Positions 55,845 through 64,000 of a stretch of DNA of 64,000 nt are shown here, piece after piece. A program made the translations under genes and the position numbers. The DNA is from Microbacterium sp. CSI-V (GTDB lineage: Bacteria; Actinomycetota; Actinomycetes; Actinomycetales; Microbacteriaceae). The stretch spans positions 434,001 through 498,000 of the forward strand of contig NZ_MTQM01000008.1 in the NCBI RefSeq assembly GCF_001984105.1. Direction: 5' to 3'. The notes below the pieces were generated by a model, which was given only the letters and a program-made list of their open reading frames with translations, was not told the DNA's origin and ran no database searches. Each line of letters starts with the position of its first letter. Position 1 is the stretch's first letter.

Positions 55845-56273
55845 ATGACCCGCATCGAGCTCCGCGCCCTCCGTGACGACGACCGGGATGCCGCCTACGC
55901 GGCGGTGCGCGCGAGCGCGTCGACGTGGCCGCACGGACAGGTCGACGATCGCGCGGCGTTCGACGCGTGGGTGGATGCCGACCGGGTCACGGCCCGCGCG
56001 ATCGTGGACGGCGACGAGGTGGTGGGGCTCGCCGCCACGCTCGACGTCGACGGGGACCGCGAGGCCCTGCTCGCGGTGTCACCCGACACGTCGCGGGAGT
56101 CGGCGACGGAGGCGCTGCGGCTCCTCACGCTCGCCGAGCCGGAGCGCCCGCTGTACGCGTGCGTCGCGGCCGACGACGACCCCTCTCACGACACGCTCGC
56201 CCGGTTGGGCTTCGTGGAGCACGGGCGCGACGGCGCCGACATCGTCTACGTGCTGCCGCCGACCCTGGAGTGA
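55845..56273 (+). CDS. Small GNAT-like protein
   Basis: 142 residues. IELRALRDDDRDAAYAAVRA, VVGLAATLDVDG and the C-terminal LARLGFVEHGRDGADIVYVL suggest an N-acetyltransferase-like fold, but the acetyl-CoA pyrophosphate loop (R/QxxGxG/A) is not recognisable. It may be a non-catalytic or divergent member. Convergent with the gene ending at 56284. Confidence 0.55.
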   Translation: MTRIELRALRDDDRDAAYAAVRASASTWPHGQVDDRAAFDAWVDADRVTARAIVDGDEVVGLAATLDVDGDREALLAVSPDTSRESATEALRLLTLAEPERPLYACVAADDDPSHDTLARLGFVEHGRDGADIVYVLPPTLE

Positions 56274-56283
56274 TGCGGCGGGC

Positions 56284-57294
56284 TCAGCGCCGCGCGAGGA
56301 CGGCGACGACCGGGCGGTGATCGCTGCCGGCGTCGTCGAAGTCGGTACGCACTTCGAAGCCGCGCACGGCCCATGCCGATCCGACGAGCACGTGGTCGAT
56401 CGGGGCGGCGAGCGCCGCCGGCAGCGACGTGGGCCAGGTGCCGCGAGCCGCTGCACCCGCCTGCTGGGCGGCATCCTGGCAGTCGCCGACCACTCCACCG
56501 TCGCGTCCGAGACCCGACAGGTGGTCGAGCGTCGAGTTGAGGTCGCCGGCGAGGATCACATCGGGCCCGGTGCACTGTGCGGCGACCCAGTCGATGCCGG
56601 TCGACCACTCGTCGACGATGAGCGGCAGCGGGGGAAGCGGGTGCGCGGCGATGATCGTGGGTCCGGTGCCGTCGACCGGTCGCCAGACCCCGCTCGGCGC
56701 GCCGGGGGTCGAGCCGGCCTCGGTGTCGAGGGCGTACGGGCCCAGCGAGTCCGCGACCAGGAGCGACGTCGGAACCGGGCGATCGCCCGGAGCCGCCTGT
56801 ACGGTCGCGGCGGTCATCTCGATACCGTCGCGACGCAGGATGCCGACGACCTCGGCCGCCGCGTCCGCGTCGGTCTCGGGCAGGCTGACGACGTCCGCCC
56901 CGCTCTCCCGGACGAGCCTCGCGATGGCCTCCGGGGGCGCGCCGCCGCCGTAGGTGTTCCATACCGCGACGGTGAGGTCGCCCTCGCCCGTGGACCCGCC
57001 GACACCGCGGGCGAGGAGGACTGCACCGTTGCCGAGCGCGGCCGCACCGAGGGCGACGGCGAGCCCGAGGGCGACGGCGGCCCGCCGGCGGACGAGCGCG
57101 ACAATCCCCGCCACGACGGCGAGCAGCCCGAGTCCGAGAGCGAGAGGCGCTCGGAACGAGATGGCGAGCGCGACGAACTGCCACCGCTGCGCCCCGATCA
57201 CCTGCGGCCAGACGGCCAGCACCGCGAAGACCACGCCGATCGCGAGCGTCACGAGGAGGGGAAGTCGGCGGCGCGCAGCGGTCGGCATCCCCAC
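56284..57294 (-). CDS. Membrane-anchored endonuclease/exonuclease/phosphatase-family protein
   Basis: 336 residues. Three N-terminal helices (to about 95), then an EEP domain outside the cytoplasm: VAVWNTYGGG, VVSLPETDAD (metal-binding Glu), ILAGDLNSTLDHL (DxN motif) and GSDHRPVVAVL (C-terminal Asp-His). Substrates in this superfamily include nucleic acids and phospholipids. GTG 57294 or ATG 57288 could start it. Divergent from csoR; a role in copper handling is not indicated. Confidence 0.85.
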   Translation of the reverse strand: MGMPTAARRRLPLLVTLAIGVVFAVLAVWPQVIGAQRWQFVALAISFRAPLALGLGLLAVVAGIVALVRRRAAVALGLAVALGAAALGNGAVLLARGVGGSTGEGDLTVAVWNTYGGGAPPEAIARLVRESGADVVSLPETDADAAAEVVGILRRDGIEMTAATVQAAPGDRPVPTSLLVADSLGPYALDTEAGSTPGAPSGVWRPVDGTGPTIIAAHPLPPLPLIVDEWSTGIDWVAAQCTGPDVILAGDLNSTLDHLSGLGRDGGVVGDCQDAAQQAGAAARGTWPTSLPAALAAPIDHVLVGSAWAVRGFEVRTDFDDAGSDHRPVVAVLARR

Positions 57295-57337
57295 AGTGAA
57301 GCGGACCTCGGTGAATGTTCGCCGAACCGGCCCTCCG

Positions 57338-57358
57338 CATACCCTAGGGGGGTATGGT
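57338..57358 (+). promoter_or_regulatory. CsoR operator overlapping the csoR-copZ-copA promoter
   Basis: CATACCC-TAGGG-GGGTATG (57338-57356) is a 19-bp palindrome of the CsoR type with C and G tracts. It overlaps the -10 box TATGGT (57353-57358), which lies 7 nt before ATG 57366. Apo-CsoR bound here would block transcription until Cu(I) releases it. Confidence 0.8.
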
Positions 57359-57365
57359 ATCCAGC

Positions 57366-57647
57366 ATGAACGGGTACGACGGCCACAAGGACGACCTGCA
57401 GAAACGGCTGCGCCGCGTCGAGGGGCAGGTGCGCGGCATCGCGCGGATGGTCGACGAAGACAAATACTGCATCGACATCCTCACGCAGGTGTCCGCCGCG
57501 ACGAAGGCGCTCGAGACCGTCGCGCTGTCGCTCCTGTCGGATCACCTCAGCCACTGCGTCGCCGAGGCCAGCGCGGAGGGTGGCCAGGTCGCCGCCGAGA
57601 AGATCCGCGAAGCCAACGACGCCATCGCCCGGCTCGTCCGGTCCTGA
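57366..57647 (+). CDS. csoR: Copper-sensing repressor CsoR
   Basis: 93 residues, all-helical DUF156 fold. Cu(I) ligands Cys35 (KYCIDIL), His60 and Cys64 (SDHLSHC) are all in place, which separates it from formaldehyde- or nickel-sensing relatives. Start ATG 57366 follows the promoter spacing; an in-frame ATG at 57354 lies inside the operator. Confidence 0.94.
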   Translation: MNGYDGHKDDLQKRLRRVEGQVRGIARMVDEDKYCIDILTQVSAATKALETVALSLLSDHLSHCVAEASAEGGQVAAEKIREANDAIARLVRS

Positions 57648-57664
57648 TCACCGAGGAGAACACC

Positions 57665-57952
57665 ATGAACGAACGCATCGATCTCGGTCTCCGCGAGGCG
57701 GCGGCATCCACTCCTCTTCCCGAGGGCGCGGTCATCCAGGAGATCGGCGTGACCGGGATGACGTGCGCGCACTGCGTCCGGAGCGTCACCGAGGAGATCT
57801 CCGAGATCGCGGGGGTGCAGGGCGTGTCCGTCGACCTGCGCGTCGGCGACGTCTCGCGCGTCACGATCGCCAGCGACACCCCGCTCGACGCCGCCCTCGT
57901 GCGCGATGCCGTCGAGGAGGCCGGCTACGCCCTGGCGGCCGACCCGTCATGA
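57665..57952 (+). CDS. copZ: Copper chaperone CopZ-like (heavy-metal-associated domain)
   Basis: 95 residues. About 24 extra N-terminal residues, then an HMA domain with GMTCAHC (Cys34, Cys37). It delivers Cu(I) to the ATPase. GAGGAG upstream; stop overlaps copA by 4 nt. Confidence 0.88.
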   Translation: MNERIDLGLREAAASTPLPEGAVIQEIGVTGMTCAHCVRSVTEEISEIAGVQGVSVDLRVGDVSRVTIASDTPLDAALVRDAVEEAGYALAADPS

Positions 57953-60156
57953 GCACCACCGACGTCGAGCTCGACATCGCCGGGATGACGTGCGCCTCGT
58001 GCGCCACCCGGATCGAGCGCAAGCTGAACAAGCTGCCCGGCGTCGAGGCATCCGTCAACTACGCCACCGAGAAGGCGCGCGTGCGCGGCCACGACCTCGA
58101 CCCGGCGGACCTCATCGCGGTCGTCGAGGCTGCGGGCTACGCGGCCGCGCTGCCCGCGCCGCCCGTCCCGGAGGAGGTCGCGACCGATCCCGAGACCGAC
58201 GCCCTCCGCCGCCGGCTGCTCATCAGCCTCGCACTGGCCGTGCCGGTCGCGGTGCTGTCCATGATCCCGGCGCTGCAGTTCTCGAACTGGCAGTGGCTCG
58301 CGCTCACCCTGACGGCCCCCGTCGCGGTGTGGGGCGCGTGGCCGTTCCACCGCGCGGCGGCGGTCAACGCCCGCCATGGCGCCGTCACCATGGACACGCT
58401 CATCAGCCTCGGCGTCATCGCCTCCTTCGGCTGGTCGCTCTACGCCCTGTTCTTCGGCGGTGCGGGCATGCCCGGGATGACGATGAGCTTCACCCTCTTC
58501 GGCGCGCCCACCGCCGGCGCGCACGAGATCTACCTCGAGGTCGCCGCCCTCGTGACGGTGTTCCTCCTCGCCGGCCGCTACGCCGAAGCACGGGCGCGCA
58601 CGGCCTCGGCGAGCGCGCTGAAGGCCCTGCTGAACCTCGGCGCGACCTCCGCCACCAAGCTCGAGGACGGCCGCGAGCGCACCGTCCCGGTCGCGAGCCT
58701 CGTCGTCGGCGACGTCGTCGTGGTGCGTCCGGGCGAGAAGATCCCGTCGGACGGTCTCGTCGTCGACGGAACCTCGGCCGTGGATGCCGGCATGCTCACC
58801 GGCGAATCCGTGCCGGTCGAGGTGGCCCCCGGCGCCCGCGTCGTCGGGGCCACGATCAACGTCGGTGGACGTCTGGTCGTCGAGATCACGCGCGTGGGCG
58901 CCGACACCGAGCTCGCCCGCATGGGACGCCTGGTCGAGGAGGCCCAGACCGGCAAGGCCGAGGTGCAGAGGCTCGCCGACCGAGTCTCGGCGGTCTTCGT
59001 GCCGGTCGTCATCCTTCTCGCGATCGCGGCGTTCGCCGGCTGGCTCGGCGCGGGCGCCCCGCTCGAACTCGCGTTCACCGCCGCCGTGGCGACGCTCATC
59101 ATCGCCTGCCCGTGCGCCCTGGGCCTCGCGACGCCCACCGCGCTGCTGGTCGGCACCGGGCGCGGGTCGCAGCTCGGCATCCTGATCCGCGGTCCGCAGG
59201 TGCTCGAGCAGACGCGCCGCGTCGACACGATCGTGCTCGACAAGACGGGCACCGTCACCACCGGCCGGATGGCCGTGACCGACGTGCTGCCCGCCGAGGG
59301 CGTGGACCGCGCCGAGCTGCTCGCGACCGCCGCAGCCGTCGAGGGCGGATCCGAGCACCCCGTCGGTCGCGCGATCGCCGCGACCGCGGGCACGGCGGCA
59401 TCCGTCGAGTCGTTCGCCGCGCACGCGGGGTACGGCGTCCAGGGTGTCGTGGACGGTTCCGCCGTGGTCGCCGGGCGGCTGTCGTGGCTGCGGGATCAGT
59501 GGGCGGTCGACGTAGACGCGTCCTCGCTCGACGCACTGGCCGAGCGGGCCACGATCGTCGCCGTCGCGCGCGACGGGCGGTACCTCGGCGCGATCGCCGT
59601 CGCCGACACGATCAAGCCGACGAGCGCCGAGGCGATCGCGCGGTTCCGCCGCCTGGGCCTGCGCCCCGTGCTGCTCACGGGAGACAACGCCGCGACCGCC
59701 GCCCGCGTCGGCGCCGAGGTCGGGATCGACGACGTCCGCGCCGAGGTGACGCCGGCCGAGAAGCTCGACGTCGTCCGCGCTCTGCAGGCCGAGGGACGGG
59801 TCGTGGCGATGGTGGGCGACGGCGTCAACGACGCCGCCGCCCTCACCGCCGCCGACCTCGGCATCGCGATGGGCGGAGGGACGGATGCCGCGATCGCGGC
59901 GAGCGACGTCACGGTGGTGTCGGGCGATCTGCTCGTCGTCGCCGACGCCGTCCGCCTCGCACGCCGCACGCTCGGCACCATCAAGGGCAACCTGTTCTGG
60001 GCCTTCGCCTACAACGTCGCCGCGATCCCGGTGGCGATGGCGGGACTGCTGAACCCGGTGGTCGCGGCCGCGGCGATGGCGCTGTCGTCCGTGTTCGTCG
60101 TGACCAACAGCCTGCGGCTGCGGGGATTCCGCGCCGAGCCGACGGCGGCGCACTGA
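57949..60156 (+). CDS. copA: Copper-exporting P-type ATPase (P1B-1)
   Basis: 735 residues. One N-terminal HMA domain (GMTCASC, Cys15 and Cys18), eight helices, actuator TGES, transport motif CPC at 387-389, phosphorylation site DKTGT (Asp431), SEHPVGRAI in the nucleotide domain and [10 protein letters not shown]. The CPC motif with Asn/Tyr ([10 protein letters not shown]) and Met/Ser residues in later helices fits Cu(I) export. Confidence 0.94.
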   Translation: MSTTDVELDIAGMTCASCATRIERKLNKLPGVEASVNYATEKARVRGHDLDPADLIAVVEAAGYAAALPAPPVPEEVATDPETDALRRRLLISLALAVPVAVLSMIPALQFSNWQWLALTLTAPVAVWGAWPFHRAAAVNARHGAVTMDTLISLGVIASFGWSLYALFFGGAGMPGMTMSFTLFGAPTAGAHEIYLEVAALVTVFLLAGRYAEARARTASASALKALLNLGATSATKLEDGRERTVPVASLVVGDVVVVRPGEKIPSDGLVVDGTSAVDAGMLTGESVPVEVAPGARVVGATINVGGRLVVEITRVGADTELARMGRLVEEAQTGKAEVQRLADRVSAVFVPVVILLAIAAFAGWLGAGAPLELAFTAAVATLIIACPCALGLATPTALLVGTGRGSQLGILIRGPQVLEQTRRVDTIVLDKTGTVTTGRMAVTDVLPAEGVDRAELLATAAAVEGGSEHPVGRAIAATAGTAASVESFAAHAGYGVQGVVDGSAVVAGRLSWLRDQWAVDVDASSLDALAERATIVAVARDGRYLGAIAVADTIKPTSAEAIARFRRLGLRPVLLTGDNAATAARVGAEVGIDDVRAEVTPAEKLDVVRALQAEGRVVAMVGDGVNDAAALTAADLGIAMGGGTDAAIAASDVTVVSGDLLVVADAVRLARRTLGTIKGNLFWAFAYNVAAIPVAMAGLLNPVVAAAAMALSSVFVVTNSLRLRGFRAEPTAAH

Positions 60157-60163
60157 CGTCGCG

Positions 60164-61123
60164 TCATTCCGTCGGCCTGCGGGCGGGGTCGCCGATCAGT
60201 TCGAGCGCCGCGACGACGAGGTCCCAGAACTTCGCGTGGTCCAGCTGCATGGCAGCGTGCGTGTGGCTCTCCGGGTCGCCAGGGTGACGGAAGTCGGCGA
60301 CGGTCATGCCTCGTGTCAGCGTCCCGGTGAGCTCGACCCCGATGGGGACCGGAACGGTCTGGACGACGGATGGATCGATGACTCGTGCGACGGCCACGGG
60401 GTCGTGGACGGGTGGGGCGGCGAAGCCCTGCGTGTGGGCGTACGTCGTCGTGAAGAAGTGCAGGAGTTCGGTGACGAAGGCCGCCGGGCGGGTGCCTACG
60501 GCGGCGATGCGGTCGATCACGTCATCGGTGGCCAATGCCTGGTGGGTGACGTCGAGACCGCACATCGTCACCTGCCAGGGCGCATCGAACACGATGTGCG
60601 CGGCTTCGGGGTCGACCACGATGTTGAACTCGCTCTTCGGCCCCCAGTTGCCTTCGCTGTGTCCGCCGCCCATGAGCACGACCTCGTGGACACGGTCGAT
60701 GATGCGTGGTTCCAGACGCGCGGCCAGGGCGATGTTGGTGAGCGCGCCGGTCGGGACGAGAGTGATCGTGTCGGCGGGATGTGTCATGACCAGTTCGATG
60801 ATGAGGTTCACCGCATGCTGGTCTTCCACTCTCATCGTGGGATCGGGCAGCGTCGGCCCGTCCATCCCGGTGTCGCCGTGCAGGACGTCGGCGATCTCGA
60901 GCTCGCGGACGAGAGGGCGAGGGGAACCGGCCGCGAATCGGACGCCCGTGATGCCGGCGACCTCCGCGACGGCCAGCGCGTTGCGGGTGACCTTCTCGAG
61001 CGTCTGGTTGCCCGCCACGGTCGTGACCGCGAGCAGCTCGATGTCGGGGTGTCCGTGAGCGAGCAGTAGAGCGATGGCGTCGTCGTGGCCGGGGTCGCAG
61101 TCGAGGATGATCTTTCTCGCCAT
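60164..61123 (-). CDS. Nucleoside hydrolase
   Basis: 319 residues, inosine-uridine-preferring type. The Ca2+-binding DCDPGHDDAIALLLA opens the protein, with LVPTGALTNIALA, LMGGG, NIVVDPEAA and VHDPVAVA (second Asp ligand) following. It hydrolyses ribonucleosides to ribose and base. It follows the IclR gene on the same strand after 58 bp. Its base composition looks slightly less GC-rich than its neighbours. Preferred nucleoside unknown. Confidence 0.9.
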   Translation of the reverse strand: MARKIILDCDPGHDDAIALLLAHGHPDIELLAVTTVAGNQTLEKVTRNALAVAEVAGITGVRFAAGSPRPLVRELEIADVLHGDTGMDGPTLPDPTMRVEDQHAVNLIIELVMTHPADTITLVPTGALTNIALAARLEPRIIDRVHEVVLMGGGHSEGNWGPKSEFNIVVDPEAAHIVFDAPWQVTMCGLDVTHQALATDDVIDRIAAVGTRPAAFVTELLHFFTTTYAHTQGFAAPPVHDPVAVARVIDPSVVQTVPVPIGVELTGTLTRGMTVADFRHPGDPESHTHAAMQLDHAKFWDLVVAALELIGDPARRPTE

Positions 61124-61181
61124 GTGAGGCTCTTTCTTCCTAGGTCGCCGGCGCCGAGATGGAGACCACGACGTCCACCGG

Positions 61182-61988
61182 TCACGCCACCAGCAGGTCG
61201 GCCTCGATGTCGCGGGCCGCGGCGAGCAGCGCGGGGATCAGCCGGTCGGCGACCTCGGCCTCGGGGTAGCGGCCGCTCGACATCGACAGGTTGATGGCCG
61301 CGACCACCGCGCCGTCCCGGCCGTGGACGGGAGCCGCGAGCGACTGCAGCCCCGGTTCGAGCTCGCCGTCGACGCGGGCCCAGCCCTGCCCGCGCACCCG
61401 CTCGAGTTCCTGCTGCACGGCGGCGGGGTCGGTCAGCGTCCGGGGGGTCCGGGGCGCCAGGGGCTCGGCATCCAGGATCCGGTCTCGTTCGTCGGCGGAT
61501 GCCGCGGCCAACAGGACGCGACCCATGCTCGTGATCGCGGCCGGGAACCGCGTGCCGACGGTGATGCCGACCGACATGATCCGGCGCACGGGTACGCGCG
61601 CGACGTAGACGATCTCGGCGCCGTCCAGCACCGCAGCCGACGCGCTCTCGCCGACCGCGCGCGACAGCGCCTCGAGGTGCGGCTGCGCGACCTCGGGGAG
61701 CGACAGGGCCGAGAGGTAGCTGTAGCCCAGCTCCAGCACGCGCGGGGTGAGGGCGAACGAGCGCCCGTCGTTGCGCACGTACCCGAGGCTCTGCAGCGTG
61801 CGGAGGAAGCGGCCCGCGGCGGCGCGCGTCACGCCAGCTCGACGCGCGACCTCGCTCAGCGTCAGCTCGGGGTTGTCGGCGTCGAACGCGCGGATGACCG
61901 CGAGCCCGCGCACGAAGGCCTGCACGACCTCGCCGGGGCCGTCACTGTCGTCCTCAGGCGCGGGGGCGAAAGGTTCGGCGTCGGTCAC
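61182..61988 (-). CDS. IclR family regulator (PcaR/PcaU type)
   Basis: 268 residues. N-terminal winged helix VRGLAVIRAFDADNPELTLSEVARRAGVTRAAAGRFLRTLQSLGYV and a GAF-like effector domain (YVARVPVRRIMSVGITVGTRFPAAITSMGRVLLA), typical of beta-ketoadipate pathway regulators. It lies directly after pcaIJF, so it probably controls them, with beta-ketoadipate or protocatechuate as likely effector. Leaderless GTG: TAGGGT (62000-61995) plus 6 nt. Confidence 0.88.
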   Translation of the reverse strand: MTDAEPFAPAPEDDSDGPGEVVQAFVRGLAVIRAFDADNPELTLSEVARRAGVTRAAAGRFLRTLQSLGYVRNDGRSFALTPRVLELGYSYLSALSLPEVAQPHLEALSRAVGESASAAVLDGAEIVYVARVPVRRIMSVGITVGTRFPAAITSMGRVLLAAASADERDRILDAEPLAPRTPRTLTDPAAVQQELERVRGQGWARVDGELEPGLQSLAAPVHGRDGAVVAAINLSMSSGRYPEAEVADRLIPALLAAARDIEADLLVA

Positions 61989-61994
61989 CGGCTC

Positions 61995-62000
61995 ACCCTA
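61995..62000 (-). promoter_or_regulatory. Leaderless -10 box TAGGGT of the IclR gene
   Basis: Minus strand, 6 nt before GTG 61988. It gives the regulator its own promoter inside the pca cluster. Confidence 0.55.
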
Positions 62001-62021
62001 TCGATCCGTCGGTGGGCGACC

Positions 62022-63197
62022 TCACCGCTCCAGCACGACGGCGAGGCCCTGGCCCACGCCGATGCAGATCGCGACGACCGCGACTCCCGAGCCGCGGCGC
62101 GCGAGCTCGTGCGCCGCGCGGCCGATGATGCGGCCGCCGGACGCGCCGAGCGGGTGCCCGATCGCGAGCGCCCCGCCGTGCACGTTGAGCTTCTCGGGGT
62201 CGAGGTCGGGCCACCCGGCCAGGCACGCGAGCGACTGCGACGCGAAGGCCTCGTTGAGCTCGACGAAATCGACGTCGGCCCACGTCTTCCCGGCGCGTGC
62301 GAGAGCCTTGTTCGCGGCCTCGATCGGGGCGATCGGGAACACGTGGGGGTCGACACCGTGGGCCGCGCGACCCGCGATGCGCGCGAGCGGCTCGGCATCC
62401 AGAGCTCCCTCGCCGCCGATGAGCACGGCGGAGGCTCCGTCGTTGATCGGCGACGAGTTGCCGGCCGTGACGCTCCCCTGCCCGTCGGCGGCGAACAGCG
62501 CCTTCAGGCCCGAGAGCTTCTCGACGGAGGTGTCGTCGCGGATGCCCTCGTCGCGGGTGAGCGCGACGCCGGGCACGGCCACGATCTCGCCGTCGAAGAC
62601 GCCCGCGGCCCACGCGGATGCCGCACGCTGGTGCGACCGCACGGCGAAGGCATCCTGCGCCTCCCGCGTGATGCCCCACTCGCGCGCGATCTTCTCGGCG
62701 GATTCGCCGTTCGAGATCGTCCACTGCTTCGGCAGGGCGGGGTTGGTCATGCGCCACCCGATCGCGGTGTTCCACATGGTCGCGTTGCCGACCGCCGGGA
62801 AGGGCTTCGCGGCCTTCTCCACGACGTACGGCGCACGGCTCATCGATTCGACACCGCCGGCCAGCACGATGTCGGCGTCGCCGGACTCGATCGCGCGCGA
62901 CCCCTGGATCACGGCCTCGAGCGAGGACGCGCAGAGCCGGTTCACGGTGGCGCCCGTGACCGACGTCGGGAAGCCGGCCAGCAGCGCGCCGAAACGGGCG
63001 ACGTTGCGGTTGTCCTCCCCGGCCTGGTTGGCATCCCCGAAGACGACGTCGTCGATGCGGGCGGGGTCGAGTCCGGTGCGCTCGACCGCCGCCTTCATCA
63101 CCAGCGCGGCCAGATCGTCGGGGCGAACGGATGCCAGGGCTCCCCCGGCGCGACCGAAGGGCGTGCGGACGGCGTCGTAGACGTAGCTGGCGGTCAT
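62022..63197 (-). CDS. pcaF: Beta-ketoadipyl-CoA thiolase (acetyl-CoA acyltransferase)
   Basis: 391 residues. Thiolase with nucleophile Cys89 (NRLCASS), the His of GGALAIGHPLGASGGR and the C-terminal Cys of CIGVGQG. Placement after the CoA-transferase genes and before a PcaR-type regulator indicates the last step of the beta-ketoadipate pathway, giving succinyl-CoA and acetyl-CoA. By sequence alone, a general acetyl-CoA acetyltransferase is possible. Confidence 0.9.
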   Translation of the reverse strand: MTASYVYDAVRTPFGRAGGALASVRPDDLAALVMKAAVERTGLDPARIDDVVFGDANQAGEDNRNVARFGALLAGFPTSVTGATVNRLCASSLEAVIQGSRAIESGDADIVLAGGVESMSRAPYVVEKAAKPFPAVGNATMWNTAIGWRMTNPALPKQWTISNGESAEKIAREWGITREAQDAFAVRSHQRAASAWAAGVFDGEIVAVPGVALTRDEGIRDDTSVEKLSGLKALFAADGQGSVTAGNSSPINDGASAVLIGGEGALDAEPLARIAGRAAHGVDPHVFPIAPIEAANKALARAGKTWADVDFVELNEAFASQSLACLAGWPDLDPEKLNVHGGALAIGHPLGASGGRIIGRAAHELARRGSGVAVVAICIGVGQGLAVVLER

Positions 63198-63198
63198 G

Positions 63199-63846
63199 TC
63201 AGGCTCCTTGCTCGATCAGCGTGAGACCGAGCAGTTCCCCGATCTCGGCGTGCGTGTTGTCGCCGAACAGTTCCCGCACGCGGAAGCCGTCGGGGGTGAC
63301 GTCGAAGACGCCGTGGTCGGTGTAGACGCGGGAGACGCAGCCGACGCCGGTGAGCGGGTAGGTGCACGCCTCGACCAGCTTGGGGGCGCCCTGCTTGGTG
63401 AGCAGGTCGGTCATGACGTAGACGTCCTTCGCGCCGATCGCGAGGTCCATTGCCCCGCCGACGGCCGGAATCGCCCCGGGCTCGCCGGTCGACCAGTTCG
63501 CCAGATCACCGGATGCCGAGACCTGGAAGGCCCCCAGAACGCACACGTCGAGGTGCCCGCCGCGCATCATGGCGAAGGAGTCGGCGTGGTGGAAGTACGC
63601 GGCTCCGGCGAGCGCCGTGACCGGCTGCTTTCCGGCGTTGATGAGGTCGGGATCGACCGATCCCTCGACCGGCGCGGGGCCCATGCCCAACATTCCGTTC
63701 TCGGTATGCAGCACGATCTCGAGCCCCTCGGGCAGGTAGTCCGCCACGAGCGTCGGGGCTCCGATGCCGAGGTTCACCACGGCTCCCTCGGGGATGTCGG
63801 ATGCCACGCGCGCGGCGAGCGCGGTGCGGGAGACGCGGGTGGTCAT
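63199..63846 (-). CDS. pcaJ: 3-oxoadipate CoA-transferase subunit B
   Basis: 215 residues. Catalytic Glu49 in HTENGMLGMG, GIGAPTLVADYLP at the N-terminus and GGAMDLAIGAKDVYVMTDL. It moves CoA from succinyl-CoA to beta-ketoadipate with subunit A. ATG 63846 overlaps the subunit A stop by 4 nt. One base separates its stop from pcaF. Confidence 0.9.
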   Translation of the reverse strand: MTTRVSRTALAARVASDIPEGAVVNLGIGAPTLVADYLPEGLEIVLHTENGMLGMGPAPVEGSVDPDLINAGKQPVTALAGAAYFHHADSFAMMRGGHLDVCVLGAFQVSASGDLANWSTGEPGAIPAVGGAMDLAIGAKDVYVMTDLLTKQGAPKLVEACTYPLTGVGCVSRVYTDHGVFDVTPDGFRVRELFGDNTHAEIGELLGLTLIEQGA

Positions 63847-64000
63847 GAGTCCGCTCCGTTCCGGGCGAGCGGGCGCCCCTCGATGTCGACGCCGCCGACG
63901 AAGACGCCGTCCTGCAGCCACCGGCGCTCACCCACGGCCACGACCCGGTCGACGTACAGCCCGGGCGTGACGACGGCCTCGGGGTCGAGGTCGCCGAGCG
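63843..64000 (-). CDS. pcaI: 3-oxoadipate CoA-transferase subunit A, C-terminal part (5' end outside window)
   Basis: About 52 residues ending at TGA 63843. LDPEAVVTPGLYVDRVVAV matches the C-terminal end of the alpha subunit. The link to subunit B by ATGA overlap is standard for pcaIJ. Confidence 0.82.
   Translation of the reverse strand, partial: LGDLDPEAVVTPGLYVDRVVAVGERRWLQDGVFVGGVDIEGRPLARNGADS

Noticed and set aside
60164..61123. Nucleoside hydrolase as recently transferred gene
   Set aside because: Composition is only slightly less GC-rich by eye, with no mobile-element remnant or flanking repeat; not enough to claim transfer.

Overview
The window looks like chromosome of a high-GC Gram-positive actinobacterium, most likely Microbacterium or a close relative in the Microbacteriaceae. 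This is inferred from about 70% GC, many GTG starts, many leaderless genes with a TANNNT box 6-7 bases before the start codon, a NucS mismatch endonuclease, LAXTG-type wall-sorting tails and an Mrp antiporter with fused A and B subunits. I see no tRNA, rRNA, CRISPR array, phage or insertion sequence.

Layout. 1-5 kb: tail of a membrane protein, purL, a 45-residue membrane peptide and a Ktr-type potassium uptake pair. 5-13 kb: two paralogous membrane-anchored proteins of unknown function, DUF3253 and YqjF/DUF2071 genes, a glycine betaine-type importer (proV-proW-proX), chorismate mutase and an AI-2E family exporter. 13-29.7 kb: a plant-glycan locus with a GH43 enzyme, a 2066-residue GH121/MGH1-like enzyme, a LacI repressor, a sugar ABC importer and a GH127 beta-L-arabinofuranosidase. 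Its gene content matches the Bifidobacterium longum HypAA-HypBA2-HypBA1 system for hydroxyproline-linked arabino-oligosaccharides. 29.7-34.5 kb: lactonase-fold protein, purA, Pr6Pr membrane protein, argG. 34.8-41 kb: a TetR / degenerate-ABC-ATPase / YhgE operon, an SRPBCC protein and a drug-efflux-type MFS pump. 41-47.5 kb: a complete mrpAB-C-D-E-F-G operon in which every junction is a 4-base overlap. 47.5-55 kb: LacI/MFS divergent pair, nucS, a HAD phosphatase, a coiled-coil membrane protein, an MprF-like DUF2156 protein and a cold-shock protein. 55-64 kb: GntR regulator, GNAT-like protein, a membrane endonuclease/exonuclease/phosphatase-fold protein, a csoR-copZ-copA copper operon, a nucleoside hydrolase, and the start of a beta-ketoadipate cluster (IclR regulator, pcaF, pcaJ, partial pcaI).

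How the genes work together. In the arabinoside locus the two large hydrolases carry signal peptides and LAXTG tails, so they should act on the cell surface. The importer takes up released oligosaccharide, GH127 acts inside the cell, and LacI is placed to repress both arms. The pca genes, the glycan locus, osmolyte and K+ uptake, Na+/H+ exchange and copper export together suggest a soil or plant-surface lifestyle (inference).

The structures that gene annotation does not explain are: (i) a dispersed 62-64 bp intergenic palindrome present three times, with 24-25 bp arms and a 14-nt loop; (ii) four further single-copy palindromes of similar size, most with a short direct repeat at the two ends of the arms; (iii) strong over-use of the heptamer GGATGCC/GGCATCC on both strands and between genes; (iv) leaderless starts whose -10 box reuses the TAG stop codon of the upstream gene.
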